From positions 1 through 64,000 of the forward strand of contig NZ_JAVIFW010000010.1 of assembly GCF_031157275.1 (NCBI RefSeq): DNA of 64,000 bases, in the 5' to 3' direction. This document shows positions 1 to 7,761 of this stretch, one piece after another. The DNA is from Streptomyces sp. LHD-70. Lineage in GTDB: Bacteria; Actinomycetota; Actinomycetes; Streptomycetales; Streptomycetaceae. The notes below the pieces were generated by a model that saw only the letters and a list, made by a program, of their open reading frames with translations, made no database searches and was not told where the DNA came from. Position numbers and translations under genes: made by a program. Numbering within the stretch: the stretch's first letter is position 1; every line of letters begins with the position of its first letter.

Positions 1-105
1 CGCCTCACCGTCCGCTACGAACGGAAGGGAACACACTTCCTGGCCTTCCTCGGCCTCGCAGCGGCACTGACCTGCTACAAAAAACTGGCCAAACTCACCA
101 CATGA
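1..105 (+). CDS. IS5-type transposase, C-terminal fragment (cut by window edge)
   Basis: The first 34 codons read in one frame to a TGA at 103-105 and end in GLAAALTCYKKLAKLTT. That is the usual tail of actinobacterial IS5-family (IS4/IS5 DDE) transposases, with the final helix of the DDE domain. The catalytic residues are off the window. The IS right end is probably near 115, because TGAGACAACCTCT (103-115) looks like a terminal inverted repeat and gene coding begins immediately after it. The left end cannot be seen. The family is recognised from the tail only, so the subgroup is uncertain. Confidence 0.6.
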   Translation, partial: RLTVRYERKGTHFLAFLGLAAALTCYKKLAKLTT

Positions 106-115
106 GACAACCTCT

Positions 116-3100
116 AAGAAGTCCGGCAAGAAGACTCTGGTTCCGAATGAGACCACCCCCACCAGCCTCACCTACGCGAACCTCGATGGCACTCTCACCT
201 CTGAGGTGACCGCCGGACCCGAGCGGATCGAGAGGGGCGGCAAGTGGGTCCCCGTCGACGCCAGCTTCCACAAGACGGACGACGGGAAGGTAAAGGCGAA
301 GGCGCACCCGACCGGTCTGACGCTGGCCGGCGGCAGCGGAACTCGGGCGAAGTCCATCAAGGCCACGGCTGACGCGGCTCCCCGTGATCTGGTCACCCTC
401 GGCGGTGAGGACGGCGAGCAAGTAACCCTGCAGTGGAAGGGCGGGCTTCCCACCCCCAAGCTCGATGGCACCACTGCCACCTACAACAATGCCGTTCCCG
501 GGGCTGACGTGATCGTCGAGGCCACCCGCACCGGATTCGAGCAGTACACCCGGCTGAAGGAACGGCCCTCCGGCCCGTACACCTACACGTTGCCCCTGAA
601 GGCCGACGGCCTCAAAGCCAAGGCGAACGCGGACGGCTCGGTGACGTTCACCGACTCCAAGACCGGTGCGAAGAAGGCCACCATGCCCGCGCCGGTGATG
701 TGGGACGCCTCCGTGGACAAGATCTCGGGCAAGCACGAGAACCGGCACCGCGTCGGGATGAAGGTCATCGATCACGGCTCGGGCGACATCGACCTCGTCG
801 TCACGCCCGACGCCAAGTGGCTGGCCGACAAGAGCACTCGGTATCCGGTGACGATCGACCCATCCACCTCGGCGCTGGGCAACACGTTCGACACGTACGT
901 GCAGCGCGGCGAGACCACCGACTTGGGTTCTGAAACCGAGTTGGACTGGGGTAACCCCGGTACGAAGAACAGCGATGGCACCACACGCATCGCGCGGTCG
1001 CTGATGACGTGGAACACGGAGCCGTTCGCCGACGCGCTGATCTCCTCGGCGAAGGTGGAGTTCTACAACTTCCACTCGGGCAACACCGACTGCCAGCCGC
1101 ATGCGTGGGACGTGTGGGGAACGACCGCAGGCTCGTCTGCCTCTCGCTGGACGGCACAGCCGGACTGGCTGCAGAAGTACGCCAGCTCCACCGAGACCAA
1201 GGGGAACGCCATGGGCTGCTCCTCCACGGAGCACGGCTGGATCAAGGCGGACGTACAGAGCCTGGTGCAGACGTGGGCGTCGGCCAAGCAGACCCGAGGG
1301 CACATGGGCGTTCGGGCCGCGGAGGACTCGGCGCTGGGGTGGAAGCGGGTCAACTCCCGCAATGCCACCACGAACCAGCCGAAGCTCACCGTGAACTACA
1401 ACTACCGTCCTGGGGACGGCGCCGCGCAGCAGGCTGGACCTCCGTTCGAGTCCTACCAGGGAGTCTGGGGTGTCAACACGCTCACCCCGACGCTGCGGGA
1501 CAAGTTCACCGACGCTGACGGCGACACGGTCAGCGGCAGCTTCCAGGTGTACGACGCCGCCACGAACCAGCCCATCACCACTCCGGCGGGTGACGGCGTG
1601 ATCGTCTCCGACTACGTCACCCCCGGTGACTGGGCCTCGGTGCAGGTCCCCGCTGGTCAGCTTGTGGACGGCAAGACGTACAAGTTCCGCACCAACGCCT
1701 ACGACGGCACCCACTACAACCTTAACTGGTCGCCATGGCGCGAGTTCGTTGTTGAGACCGCCGCCGCTGGTCAGCCCACGAACCTTCAGCCCGGCGACTC
1801 ATACACGATCTCCGACCGAGCCCTGCTGGCCGACCCGGCCAAGGTGGTCGAGGTGTTCAAGCGGGACGGCAACCTAGAAGCGCTCGGGGTGAAGCCCACG
1901 CGTGGCCCGTCCGCGCCGACGACTGTCCAGACGATGGCCGATTGGGAGCGCTCGTACACCATCCCCAGCACAAAATTCACCGGCGGAAGAAAGCCTGCGG
2001 ACCAGTACGACTACATAGCCAGCGTCGAAGAATGCTCCAATGCCGATGACGCGGACAACGTCGCTGGGTACATCAAGAACCGTTTCTCCTACTGCCAGGA
2101 GACGCTGACCGTGATGCCGGCCATCAAATGCGGACTTTTTCCGCCTGGTTGCTACCTTCAGGGCGAGTTCATTGCCACCAACACCCTGATCGGAATGGGG
2201 AAGATAGGCGGCAGGGACGGCAGCGACTACACGCGGTACGCCGAGTTTGATCTGAACGTCGACGTCCACTGGGTTGGCGGGGACTTCAAGAAGACCGGCG
2301 CCAAGATGAAGGCATCCCTGCCCTGCGAGGGGGAATGGAACACAGGAAACCCCGGCGCCGACCCCAACTACGCCTGCTACTCCGGGATTTATGAGGAGCG
2401 CGAGGTCTCGCCCACGCAGTGGGACGTCGACGGCGATACGAAATTCGACCTGTGGTCCTCCACGCCGAAGCTGCCCAGCGTTGACGTTGGCGAGCAGATC
2501 GCGGAAGGAAAGTTCACGCCGACATTCGACTTCACCCTCCCCGGATACGGCCAGTTCATTCCGTCGGAAGGGGAAGAGGGGCAGATCAGGTTCGACAGCG
2601 CCGCCTACCTCACCTGGGGCAAGGTCGGATCAGTCTTTCCCGACGCGACGCCTGCCTTGCGCTACGACAAGAGCGACACGAGCCGACCCGGCCCGCCGGC
2701 CGCATACACCGGCGTCGCTGCAGTAGCCCAACACATCGACGATGCCCGTAAGAACCCAGGCAGCACCGTCCCGCAGAAGGCCGACAAGAAGCTGCCTGGC
2801 GCCGAACCGCTGGACCCGCTGCACCGTCTCGTTTCCTCGCAAGATGAGACGCGTTACGACGCCAACCGCAATGTTGTGACGTCCCTCTGCAACAGCGGTG
2901 CCGTACCGGGCGGCCCCGCAGCCGGAAAGGACTGCGACGAATACCCCTTCGCGTCCACCACCGAAGGTGCTGCGCGATACAAGTACGAAGGCGACCAGTA
3001 CAAAGACGACTTCTCTGCTCGGTACATCGACTCGAGCGAAAACCAAGAAGCAGGAAGTCGACTCGGCGCCTGGTACCAGAATGACCGGATCCTGCACTGG

Positions 3101-3130
3101 GAATCGTTCGTGATCTCTATCGGAGCCTGA
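116..3130 (+). CDS. 5'-truncated DNRLRE-domain secreted protein with C-terminal NucA/NucB-type DNase domain
   Basis: The reading frame is open from the IS end at 116 to the stop at 3128-3130, but no signal peptide or gene start is present. The IS has removed the 5' end, and the first usable start is GTG 206. The first ~220 residues are a beta-rich region, followed to about residue 400 by a DNRLRE-type cell-wall-associated domain. The last ~70 residues carry CDEYPFAST, RYIDSS and LGAWYQNDRIL, the conserved blocks of NucA/NucB sporulation/toxin nucleases. Family knowledge suggests an exported polymorphic-toxin-like DNase that cuts DNA outside the cell or in a rival. Without its signal peptide the remnant would not be exported. 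Whether it is still expressed, for example from the IS, is unknown. Confidence 0.75.
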   Translation, partial: KKSGKKTLVPNETTPTSLTYANLDGTLTSEVTAGPERIERGGKWVPVDASFHKTDDGKVKAKAHPTGLTLAGGSGTRAKSIKATADAAPRDLVTLGGEDGEQVTLQWKGGLPTPKLDGTTATYNNAVPGADVIVEATRTGFEQYTRLKERPSGPYTYTLPLKADGLKAKANADGSVTFTDSKTGAKKATMPAPVMWDASVDKISGKHENRHRVGMKVIDHGSGDIDLVVTPDAKWLADKSTRYPVTIDPSTSALGNTFDTYVQRGETTDLGSETELDWGNPGTKNSDGTTRIARSLMTWNTEPFADALISSAKVEFYNFHSGNTDCQPHAWDVWGTTAGSSASRWTAQPDWLQKYASSTETKGNAMGCSSTEHGWIKADVQSLVQTWASAKQTRGHMGVRAAEDSALGWKRVNSRNATTNQPKLTVNYNYRPGDGAAQQAGPPFESYQGVWGVNTLTPTLRDKFTDADGDTVSGSFQVYDAATNQPITTPAGDGVIVSDYVTPGDWASVQVPAGQLVDGKTYKFRTNAYDGTHYNLNWSPWREFVVETAAAGQPTNLQPGDSYTISDRALLADPAKVVEVFKRDGNLEALGVKPTRGPSAPTTVQTMADWERSYTIPSTKFTGGRKPADQYDYIASVEECSNADDADNVAGYIKNRFSYCQETLTVMPAIKCGLFPPGCYLQGEFIATNTLIGMGKIGGRDGSDYTRYAEFDLNVDVHWVGGDFKKTGAKMKASLPCEGEWNTGNPGADPNYACYSGIYEEREVSPTQWDVDGDTKFDLWSSTPKLPSVDVGEQIAEGKFTPTFDFTLPGYGQFIPSEGEEGQIRFDSAAYLTWGKVGSVFPDATPALRYDKSDTSRPGPPAAYTGVAAVAQHIDDARKNPGSTVPQKADKKLPGAEPLDPLHRLVSSQDETRYDANRNVVTSLCNSGAVPGGPAAGKDCDEYPFASTTEGAARYKYEGDQYKDDFSARYIDSSENQEAGSRLGAWYQNDRILHWESFVISIGA

Positions 3131-3158
3131 ACGAAGCACGTGCTTGTCCGATAACTGA

Positions 3159-3194
3159 GCTGTGGGGCCGACCCATCAGGATCGGCCCCACAGC
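3159..3194. terminator. Bidirectional hairpin terminator between convergent genes
   Basis: A perfect 13-bp inverted repeat, GCTGTGGGGCCGA (3159-3171) and its complement (3182-3194), has a 10-nt loop. It sits between the stop of the nuclease-domain gene and the stop of the leftward gene at 3199. Being symmetric, it can end transcription in both directions. Confidence 0.8.
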
Positions 3195-3198
3195 GCTC

Positions 3199-3738
3199 TC
3201 AGCTCCGCTGCTGCTCAGCGGATATTCGCCAGATCTGCACGAGACAGAACTGGTCCCTGTCGTTCAGCTCGCCTTCGTGACCGGGAGGCATCTCCAGGTC
3301 TTCTCGAGGTCCTTCTAGGGGTGAGGTGAAGGGGCCGCGTTCAGGGTTGAACGCCCATTGCCACCGCATGCGGTATGTGCCTGGCGACGGCAGCACCAGC
3401 GGGATCTCTGTCGAGCCGCTGTCGATAGTCGCAATGGCCAATTCGCCTTCAGGGAGTTCCACCTCCACCTCTTCCCGGCCGGACCATCGCTCCGTGGGTT
3501 GCGGTGGTGCAGTCGACCAAGATTCGAGGCGTATGGACGCGCGAATCACCTCGGTGGGTACTTGCAAGTAGACCATTCCGGGGGCGGAGAGCAACCAATT
3601 GGAGCGATCCGTATCCGGGGTGTATGTGTCAACACTTGTGTCGACTAGTCCGAACAAGCGGTAACTCGGAGAGACCGTCGTCTCGCAAGAATCCAGCATC
3701 CTGCTCAATTGGCACCTCTCATCCGTAGGCGAGATCAA
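3199..3738 (-). CDS. Hypothetical protein, 179 aa
   Basis: This leftward gene is convergent with the truncated nuclease-domain gene and separated from it only by the hairpin terminator. The protein is acidic and rich in beta-prone stretches (VEVELPEGELAIATIDSG, LVLPSPGTYRMRWQWAF), with no signal peptide or membrane segment. I recognise no domain. Immunity proteins of contact or secreted nucleases are often small acidic proteins next to the toxin, but they are normally on the same strand, so an immunity role is speculation. An ATG start at 3738 is used; a start a few codons in cannot be excluded. Confidence 0.55.
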   Translation of the reverse strand: MISPTDERCQLSRMLDSCETTVSPSYRLFGLVDTSVDTYTPDTDRSNWLLSAPGMVYLQVPTEVIRASIRLESWSTAPPQPTERWSGREEVEVELPEGELAIATIDSGSTEIPLVLPSPGTYRMRWQWAFNPERGPFTSPLEGPREDLEMPPGHEGELNDRDQFCLVQIWRISAEQQRS

Positions 3739-3944
3739 GAATCCCAGTGTGCCCCACGTCCAGGCCCGTCGTTCTACAGCACCGCCAGAGAGCGGTCACC
3801 TTGAGGACCAGGTGGCCAGGGTTCGTGGCTGGGTAAGCAGGTCTCGGGGTCGAGGAGCGTGCTGTTGCGGGCGATGTACTGGTTGGGCCGATCTGAAGGC
3901 ACAGCGGCGGTGCGACGCCTGCACAGGCGAACTACCCATGAAGG

Positions 3945-3969
3945 CCTGCAAGTTCGTAGAAGTTCGCTG
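3945..3969 (+). promoter_or_regulatory. Putative operator, copy 1 of a 25-bp motif
   Basis: CCTGCAAGTTCGTAGAAG (3945-3962) and following bases match 20 of 25 positions in the motif at 5655-5679. The core is a direct repeat of AAGTYC half-sites. It lies 66 bp before the first gene of the DUF6879/XRE operon. The rest of 3739-4035 shows no convincing gene. Inference: the binding site of the XRE regulator encoded downstream. Confidence 0.5.
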
Positions 3970-4035
3970 CGCCGAGCGGGGACGCGAGTGCAAGCTGATG
4001 CAAAGAGATCGTGAGTCTCACCAACGGAGGCCAGG

Positions 4036-4269
4036 ATGACCCTGCACATGCTCGGTAAGGACCCCAACTCGCCTGACGGTAAGTCCGCGACGATCTACTA
4101 CGACGACGTCAAAGACCGCTACCTGGTCCAGGGGCTGAAGGTCCTGGACGAGGAGCGGCTCTCGCAGATGGACCTGCCCAACTACGAGACCGTGGTGGAG
4201 ATCCCCAAGTACATGGCGCAGTTCTTCCCGGAGGTGAACGGTGACAGCGCAGAGCCCGAGGTTCACTGA
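4036..4269 (+). CDS. Small hypothetical protein (77 aa) of XRE/DUF6879 operon
   Basis: The ATG at 4036 follows GGAGG at 4026-4030 with good spacing. The product is small, acidic and soluble, with a tyrosine-rich N-terminal half and no recognised domain. Its 3' end overlaps the next gene (start 4241) by 29 bases, so the two are translationally coupled. Genes of this size commonly precede DUF6879 and XRE genes in Streptomyces; function unknown. Confidence 0.75.
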   Translation: MTLHMLGKDPNSPDGKSATIYYDDVKDRYLVQGLKVLDEERLSQMDLPNYETVVEIPKYMAQFFPEVNGDSAEPEVH

Positions 4270-4771
4270 CCTGTTCCGACAGGCCCGGCGCAGCGCGCTC
4301 CACCTGGAGATGCGCGACAGCTACATGGCTTCCGACCCCGCGTACCAGGCATGGTGCAGGGGAGAACGCGACCGACCGGCCGACACCGATCCTGGTCAGC
4401 GGCCGTGGCTTCAGCTGATGCAGGACACGACCGCACGCGGCGTGGAGATCCGGCGCGCCCGTGTCGTCTCGGTCCCCGAGTCCGACTACATCCGGTTCGA
4501 ACACCACCTGAGCGACGCCAACGTCAAAGCCGGTGAGCAGATCCGGTGGCTGCCACGCCGCCAGGCGTCCCAACTTGCCTTGCCCGGCAACGACTTCTGG
4601 CTGTTCGACCACAGCCTCGTCGTCTTCCTCCACTTCGCCGGTGACGGTGAACTTGCCCCACACGACGATGAGGAACGCACCACCGACGCCAAGGTGGTGC
4701 AGATGTGCTCGACGGCCTTCGAGGCCGTCTGGGACATCGCTGTCCCGCACCAGGACTACCAACTGTCTTGA
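4241..4771 (+). CDS. DUF6879 family protein
   Basis: The 176-aa soluble protein has the features of the actinobacterial DUF6879 family: an N-terminal RFTDLFRQARRSALHLEMRD, a central RRARVVSVPESDYIRFEH, and a GNDFWLFD block. The biochemical role is not established. The family is found beside XRE/DUF5753 regulators, in the position DUF397 proteins occupy in whiJ/abaA-type clusters, so it may be a regulator partner. It overlaps the upstream 77-aa gene and lies 26 bp ahead of the XRE gene, forming one operon. Confidence 0.8.
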   Translation: MTAQSPRFTDLFRQARRSALHLEMRDSYMASDPAYQAWCRGERDRPADTDPGQRPWLQLMQDTTARGVEIRRARVVSVPESDYIRFEHHLSDANVKAGEQIRWLPRRQASQLALPGNDFWLFDHSLVVFLHFAGDGELAPHDDEERTTDAKVVQMCSTAFEAVWDIAVPHQDYQLS

Positions 4772-4797
4772 ACTACCAGTGAAACAGGCAGAACTAC

Positions 4798-5652
4798 GTG
4801 TCGCCGTCGTCGCCAGTCTCCAGCGTCCAGCAGGCCCAGAAGGCTCTCGGGCAGCGCCTACGGGAGATCCGCAAGGACCGTGGCCTGACCGCACGCGCAC
4901 TGGCGGCGGCGGCCGGCTGGCACGAGTCGAAGGCGTCCCGCCTGGAGAACGGCAAGACGCCGCCGTCGGACGACGACATCCGCACGTACACCCGCCTGTG
5001 CCACGCATGGGAGCAAGAGCAGGACCTGATAGCCACCGCACGTGGCATCGAAGGCATGTACATCGAGTGGCGCCGCTTGGAGCGGTCAGGACTCAAGCGG
5101 GTGCAGCAGTCGGTGCTGCCACTGTTCGAGCGCACCAACCGCTTCCTCTTCTACCAGTCCTGGGTCGTTCCCGGTCTGCTGCAGACCCCCGAGTACACGC
5201 GAGCTGTGCTGAACACCGCCGTCTCCCTGCGAGGCGCTCCTGACGACGTCGAGGACGCACTCCAGGTCCGAGTCGATCGCCAACAGGTGCTGCACACGCG
5301 TCCGAAGCAGTTCGCCATGCTCCTGGAGGAGTGGGTGCTGCGCACAGTCATCGGGGATGCGGACGTCATGGCCACGCAGCTCGGCCACCTGATCGCCTCG
5401 ACCGCGCTCCCATCAGTAAGCCTGGGCATCATCCCCATGGGGGTACCGCGAGGCGACGCCTGGCCCACGGAATCCTTCACCGTCTACGACAACGCCCAGA
5501 CGTGCGTGGAACTTGTGTCGGCCAACCTCACGGTCACGCAGCCAGGGGAGATCGGTGACTACCTCAGGACCTTCTCCGAGCTGTCCAACATCGCGGTCTA
5601 CGGCGCCGCCGCCCGCAAGCTGATCACCAAGGCCATCGACGCCGTCGGATGA
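4798..5652 (+). CDS. XRE-family transcriptional regulator with DUF5753 domain
   Basis: The N-terminal helix-turn-helix (residues ~12-68: LGQRLREIRKDRGLTARALA, then ESKASRLENGKTPPS) is followed by a DUF5753 domain with the hallmark block YQSWVVPGLLQTPEYTRAVL. The GTG start at 4798 is used. This is the WhiJ-like class of Streptomyces regulators, usually acting with a small partner protein to repress development or antibiotic genes. It is the third gene of the operon. A motif like the one ahead of the operon follows its stop within 3 bases and precedes the peptide cluster, so it probably controls both. Confidence 0.9.
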   Translation: MSPSSPVSSVQQAQKALGQRLREIRKDRGLTARALAAAAGWHESKASRLENGKTPPSDDDIRTYTRLCHAWEQEQDLIATARGIEGMYIEWRRLERSGLKRVQQSVLPLFERTNRFLFYQSWVVPGLLQTPEYTRAVLNTAVSLRGAPDDVEDALQVRVDRQQVLHTRPKQFAMLLEEWVLRTVIGDADVMATQLGHLIASTALPSVSLGIIPMGVPRGDAWPTESFTVYDNAQTCVELVSANLTVTQPGEIGDYLRTFSELSNIAVYGAAARKLITKAIDAVG

Positions 5653-5654
5653 GC

Positions 5655-5679
5655 CCTGCAAGTCCATAGAAGTCCATTG
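5655..5679 (+). promoter_or_regulatory. Putative operator, copy 2 of the 25-bp motif
   Basis: CCTGCAAGTCCATAGAAG (5655-5672) and following bases match copy 1 at 20 of 25 positions. The two AAGTYC half-sites have the same spacing. It lies 75 bp upstream of the chosen start of the DUF6415 gene, first gene of the peptide-modification operon. Probable target of the XRE regulator that ends 3 bp upstream. Confidence 0.5.
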
Positions 5680-5754
5680 AGTCGCGGGTTCAGCGGAGCC
5701 GATTCTCAACGAAACGCCGATGAACAGCCGTTTCGCAGCCCAGAGGTGATCCGC

Positions 5755-6108
5755 ATGCACAGTCCGTCTCGGCACAAGGCAGCGCAAGCCGACCGCGCGA
5801 GAGCGCCCGGCACCACGGCCCTCGACGAGATAAACCGCGTGGTCAAAGAGCTGTCCCTGTTGCCTCCCGCGCCCGCGTCGCACGAAACGCTGCGGGTGGA
5901 ATGCGGCCAGCTGCGCGACTACCTCAACGCGCTCCAGGAGTCCATCGCCACCGACGATGCCACCCTGCGCGGGGACGCTCGTCGCCTGCTCGACGTCCAG
6001 GCGTGGCCGTCCCACGATGCCACCAGGAGCACGTGGGCCATTCACCGTGACGACTTGGGGCGCCTCGCCAGGAAGTACCTGCGTCTGGCCGACCCGGGAC
6101 AGCGATGA
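5755..6108 (+). CDS. DUF6415-like protein heading the RiPP operon
   Basis: The start is set at ATG 5755 because GAGGTGAT lies just upstream; the frame is open further to 5677 but lacks a ribosome site there. The ~117-aa helical protein has a run resembling DUF6415 (LRVECGQLRDYLNALQES, then RRLLDVQAW and RLARKYLRLA). DUF6415 is annotated as a natural-product-associated family of unknown function in Streptomyces. Its stop overlaps the next start (ATGA at 6105). Family assignment is by pattern only. Confidence 0.6.
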   Translation: MHSPSRHKAAQADRARAPGTTALDEINRVVKELSLLPPAPASHETLRVECGQLRDYLNALQESIATDDATLRGDARRLLDVQAWPSHDATRSTWAIHRDDLGRLARKYLRLADPGQR

Positions 6109-6311
6109 GGGCGCCCAGCCGACGGGCGAGCGGCCCAAGTGGCGCTCCCCGGCCGCAGTATGAGCCTCCGACGTCGATGTGGTGCACGTTTGAGGCACGC
6201 GTGGTGGCGTACCGACCGGTCGAACACCTGCAAGCGTGCGCACACTGCCAGGACCCGGAGCACGCGCGCTGCGCTTGCCCCGAACTCCGCGGACACGGGG
6301 GTGACCAGTGA
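6105..6311 (+). CDS. Small Cys-containing hypothetical protein (68 aa)
   Basis: It begins at an ATGA overlap with the upstream stop and ends in a GTGA overlap with the next tiny gene, an arrangement that supports a real coding unit. The C-terminal half has a CAHCQDPEHARCAC cluster resembling a small zinc-binding knuckle. The N-terminal third is basic and probably disordered. Function unknown; possibly an accessory or regulatory factor of the peptide cluster. Confidence 0.6.
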   Translation: MRAPSRRASGPSGAPRPQYEPPTSMWCTFEARVVAYRPVEHLQACAHCQDPEHARCACPELRGHGGDQ

Positions 6312-6403
6312 AGGACTACCCCGCCCTGCGCTGCACGCACTGCGGCCGCAGCATCGCCGTCGAACCGCCCGGCGCGCCCTGCTACTGCGGGAAGCAGCCG
6401 TGA
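6308..6403 (+). CDS. 31-aa zinc-ribbon-like micro-protein
   Basis: The GTG start at 6308 overlaps the previous stop (GTGA) and the protein ends at TGA 6401-6403, itself overlapping the next start. Sequence blocks LRCTHCGRSI and CYCGKQP give CxxC...CxC, a minimal zinc ribbon. Coding is supported by the chain of 4-bp stop/start overlaps and the cysteine pattern. No function can be assigned. Confidence 0.55.
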   Translation: MKDYPALRCTHCGRSIAVEPPGAPCYCGKQP

Positions 6404-6513
6404 ACCGCCACCGCCGCCGCAACCTCGGCGAAGCCGCCATCACCGCCGTCATCGTCACCGCTGTTCTCATCACATTCAGCGCCCTGCTCTACCAGGTCGT
6501 CGTACGGCCATGA
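6400..6513 (+). CDS. 37-aa single-pass membrane micro-protein
   Basis: The GTG start at 6400 overlaps the preceding stop by four bases. A basic N-terminus (NRHRRRN) precedes one hydrophobic helix (ITAVIVTAVLITFSALLYQV), predicting a single membrane span with the N-terminus inside. It is the third in a series of tiny coupled genes before the radical SAM gene. Role unknown. Confidence 0.5.
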   Translation: MNRHRRRNLGEAAITAVIVTAVLITFSALLYQVVVRP

Positions 6514-6576
6514 ACCTCCCGGCCCGATGGCGCGCACGCCGACGCACGCCATCGCGCCGAGGCCTTCAACTCCCGC

Positions 6577-6611
6577 CCCTTCCCGCCCTGAATCCCCCCG
6601 GTCGGGAAGGG
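6577..6611 (+). promoter_or_regulatory. Hairpin in the leader of the radical SAM gene
   Basis: A perfect 9-bp inverted repeat, CCCTTCCCG (6577-6585) and CGGGAAGGG (6603-6611), ends 25 bp before the GTG of the radical SAM gene. It may be an attenuator, a partial terminator or an mRNA stability element separating the upstream small genes from the modification genes. No run of T follows it. Confidence 0.4.
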
Positions 6612-6636
6612 CGCGGGCCCAAGCGAGAGGACTCAC

Positions 6637-7761
6637 GTGCACCAACTCCTCGCCAGTCCCCAGCAGAACGCCTACCTGCTCGCCCGCCCCGGATACCGCA
6701 ACGGCGCCCGACTCCCCGAGCTCCACTTCAACCAGCTCCTCGACGCGGCAGCGTCCGACGAACCGGTGCCCGCCTGGCTTGCGCGGATGGCCGCCGACGC
6801 GTGGGGCCTGGACCTTGCCGGTGCGCCGATGAACCCCACGGTGCTGGTGCGGCCACGTACCGCGTGGAACTACTCCCGCGCCACCTGGGAGATCAACAAG
6901 GGCTGCAACTTCAACTGCGAGCACTGCTTCCTGGCCCAGCGCACGTTCGAAGGCATGACCCGCCAGGACAAGTTCCGCCTGATCGACATGCTTCGGGATG
7001 CAGGAGTGCTGTGGCTGCAGTTCACCGGCGGTGAGCCGACCATCGACAAAGACTTTCCTGCCGCGTACGAATACGCCTACCGGCAGGGCATGTTGCTGGA
7101 GATCCTCACCAACGGCTCCCGCCTGGCCCACCGCCCACTCCTGGACCTGCTGACCCGCCTGCGCCCCCACAAGACCACCGTCTCGCTGTACGGCGCGAGC
7201 GATGCTTCCGCCGAAGCCCTGACCCGTACCCCCGGCGCATTCACCCGCGCCCTCAAGGGCCTGAACGCGATCCAGGAGGCCGGGTTGAACACCGAGATCG
7301 CGATCATCATCACCAAGCACAACGCCCACGAGGTCGACGCCATGCGCACCCTCGCCCGCGAACTGTCGGACACGGTCACCGAGTACGCGACGATCTCCCC
7401 GACCTACGACGGGCAGCCCGACCCGCTCGCGGCCCAGGCGCCCGGATTCCTCGACCGGCACAGCGCGTTCGCCGGCTGCCCGGCCGGTCACACGTTCTTC
7501 CACGTCGACCCGTTCGGCCAGGCCACGATGTGCAAGGTCGGCCGGGAGAACCCCATCAGTCTTCTGGACACCGGCCTTGACGGGCTCACCCGCCTGCCGG
7601 GAATCGCCGATGCCCAGATGCTTCGCACCGGAGGCTGCGCGGGCTGCAAACTCTCCGGCACCTGCCGGGTCTGCCGCCCGCTCGCGAAGTCTTCCCAGGA
7701 GGCGAAGGCACCACTGGAAACCTACTGCCAGCACGGACAACGAAAGGGAGTGCCCGCATGA
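6637..7761 (+). CDS. Radical SAM/SPASM peptide-modifying enzyme
   Basis: The 374-aa enzyme has the radical SAM cluster motif C90-x3-C94-x2-C97 (CNFNCEHC) and a GGE motif at 131-133. Its C-terminal SPASM-like set is C281, GQATMC (C299), C334-x2-C337-x5-C343-x2-C346 and C364, close to the canonical pattern for two auxiliary Fe-S clusters. An N-terminal ~75-residue extension could bind the leader peptide. SPASM enzymes typically form thioether, C-C or C-O links or epimerise residues in ribosomal peptides. The start is GTG 6637, preceded by GAGAGGA. Its stop overlaps the ATG of a 45-aa peptide gene, strongly suggesting that peptide is the substrate. The exact chemistry cannot be read from the sequence. 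Confidence 0.9.
   Translation: MHQLLASPQQNAYLLARPGYRNGARLPELHFNQLLDAAASDEPVPAWLARMAADAWGLDLAGAPMNPTVLVRPRTAWNYSRATWEINKGCNFNCEHCFLAQRTFEGMTRQDKFRLIDMLRDAGVLWLQFTGGEPTIDKDFPAAYEYAYRQGMLLEILTNGSRLAHRPLLDLLTRLRPHKTTVSLYGASDASAEALTRTPGAFTRALKGLNAIQEAGLNTEIAIIITKHNAHEVDAMRTLARELSDTVTEYATISPTYDGQPDPLAAQAPGFLDRHSAFAGCPAGHTFFHVDPFGQATMCKVGRENPISLLDTGLDGLTRLPGIADAQMLRTGGCAGCKLSGTCRVCRPLAKSSQEAKAPLETYCQHGQRKGVPA

Noticed and set aside
3749..4039. A 96-codon open frame with several cysteines
   Set aside because: No ribosome site, and it overlaps the regulatory motif at 3945 and the promoter region of the next operon. The cysteines are not arranged as a zinc motif.
3945..5679. The two 25-bp motif copies considered as attachment sites of a 1.7-kb element
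   Set aside because: They differ at five positions, lie at equal distances before operons, and no recombinase is between them. An operator pair explains them better.
6510..7034. A 174-codon open frame starting in an ATGA overlap
   Set aside because: Despite the overlap, most of it lies in another frame of the radical SAM gene and its composition is Arg/Pro-rich. Only the radical SAM frame shows family motifs.
6382..7740. A 452-codon minus-strand frame over the radical SAM gene
   Set aside because: Exact antisense of the enzyme with a Gly/Val/Arg mirror composition.
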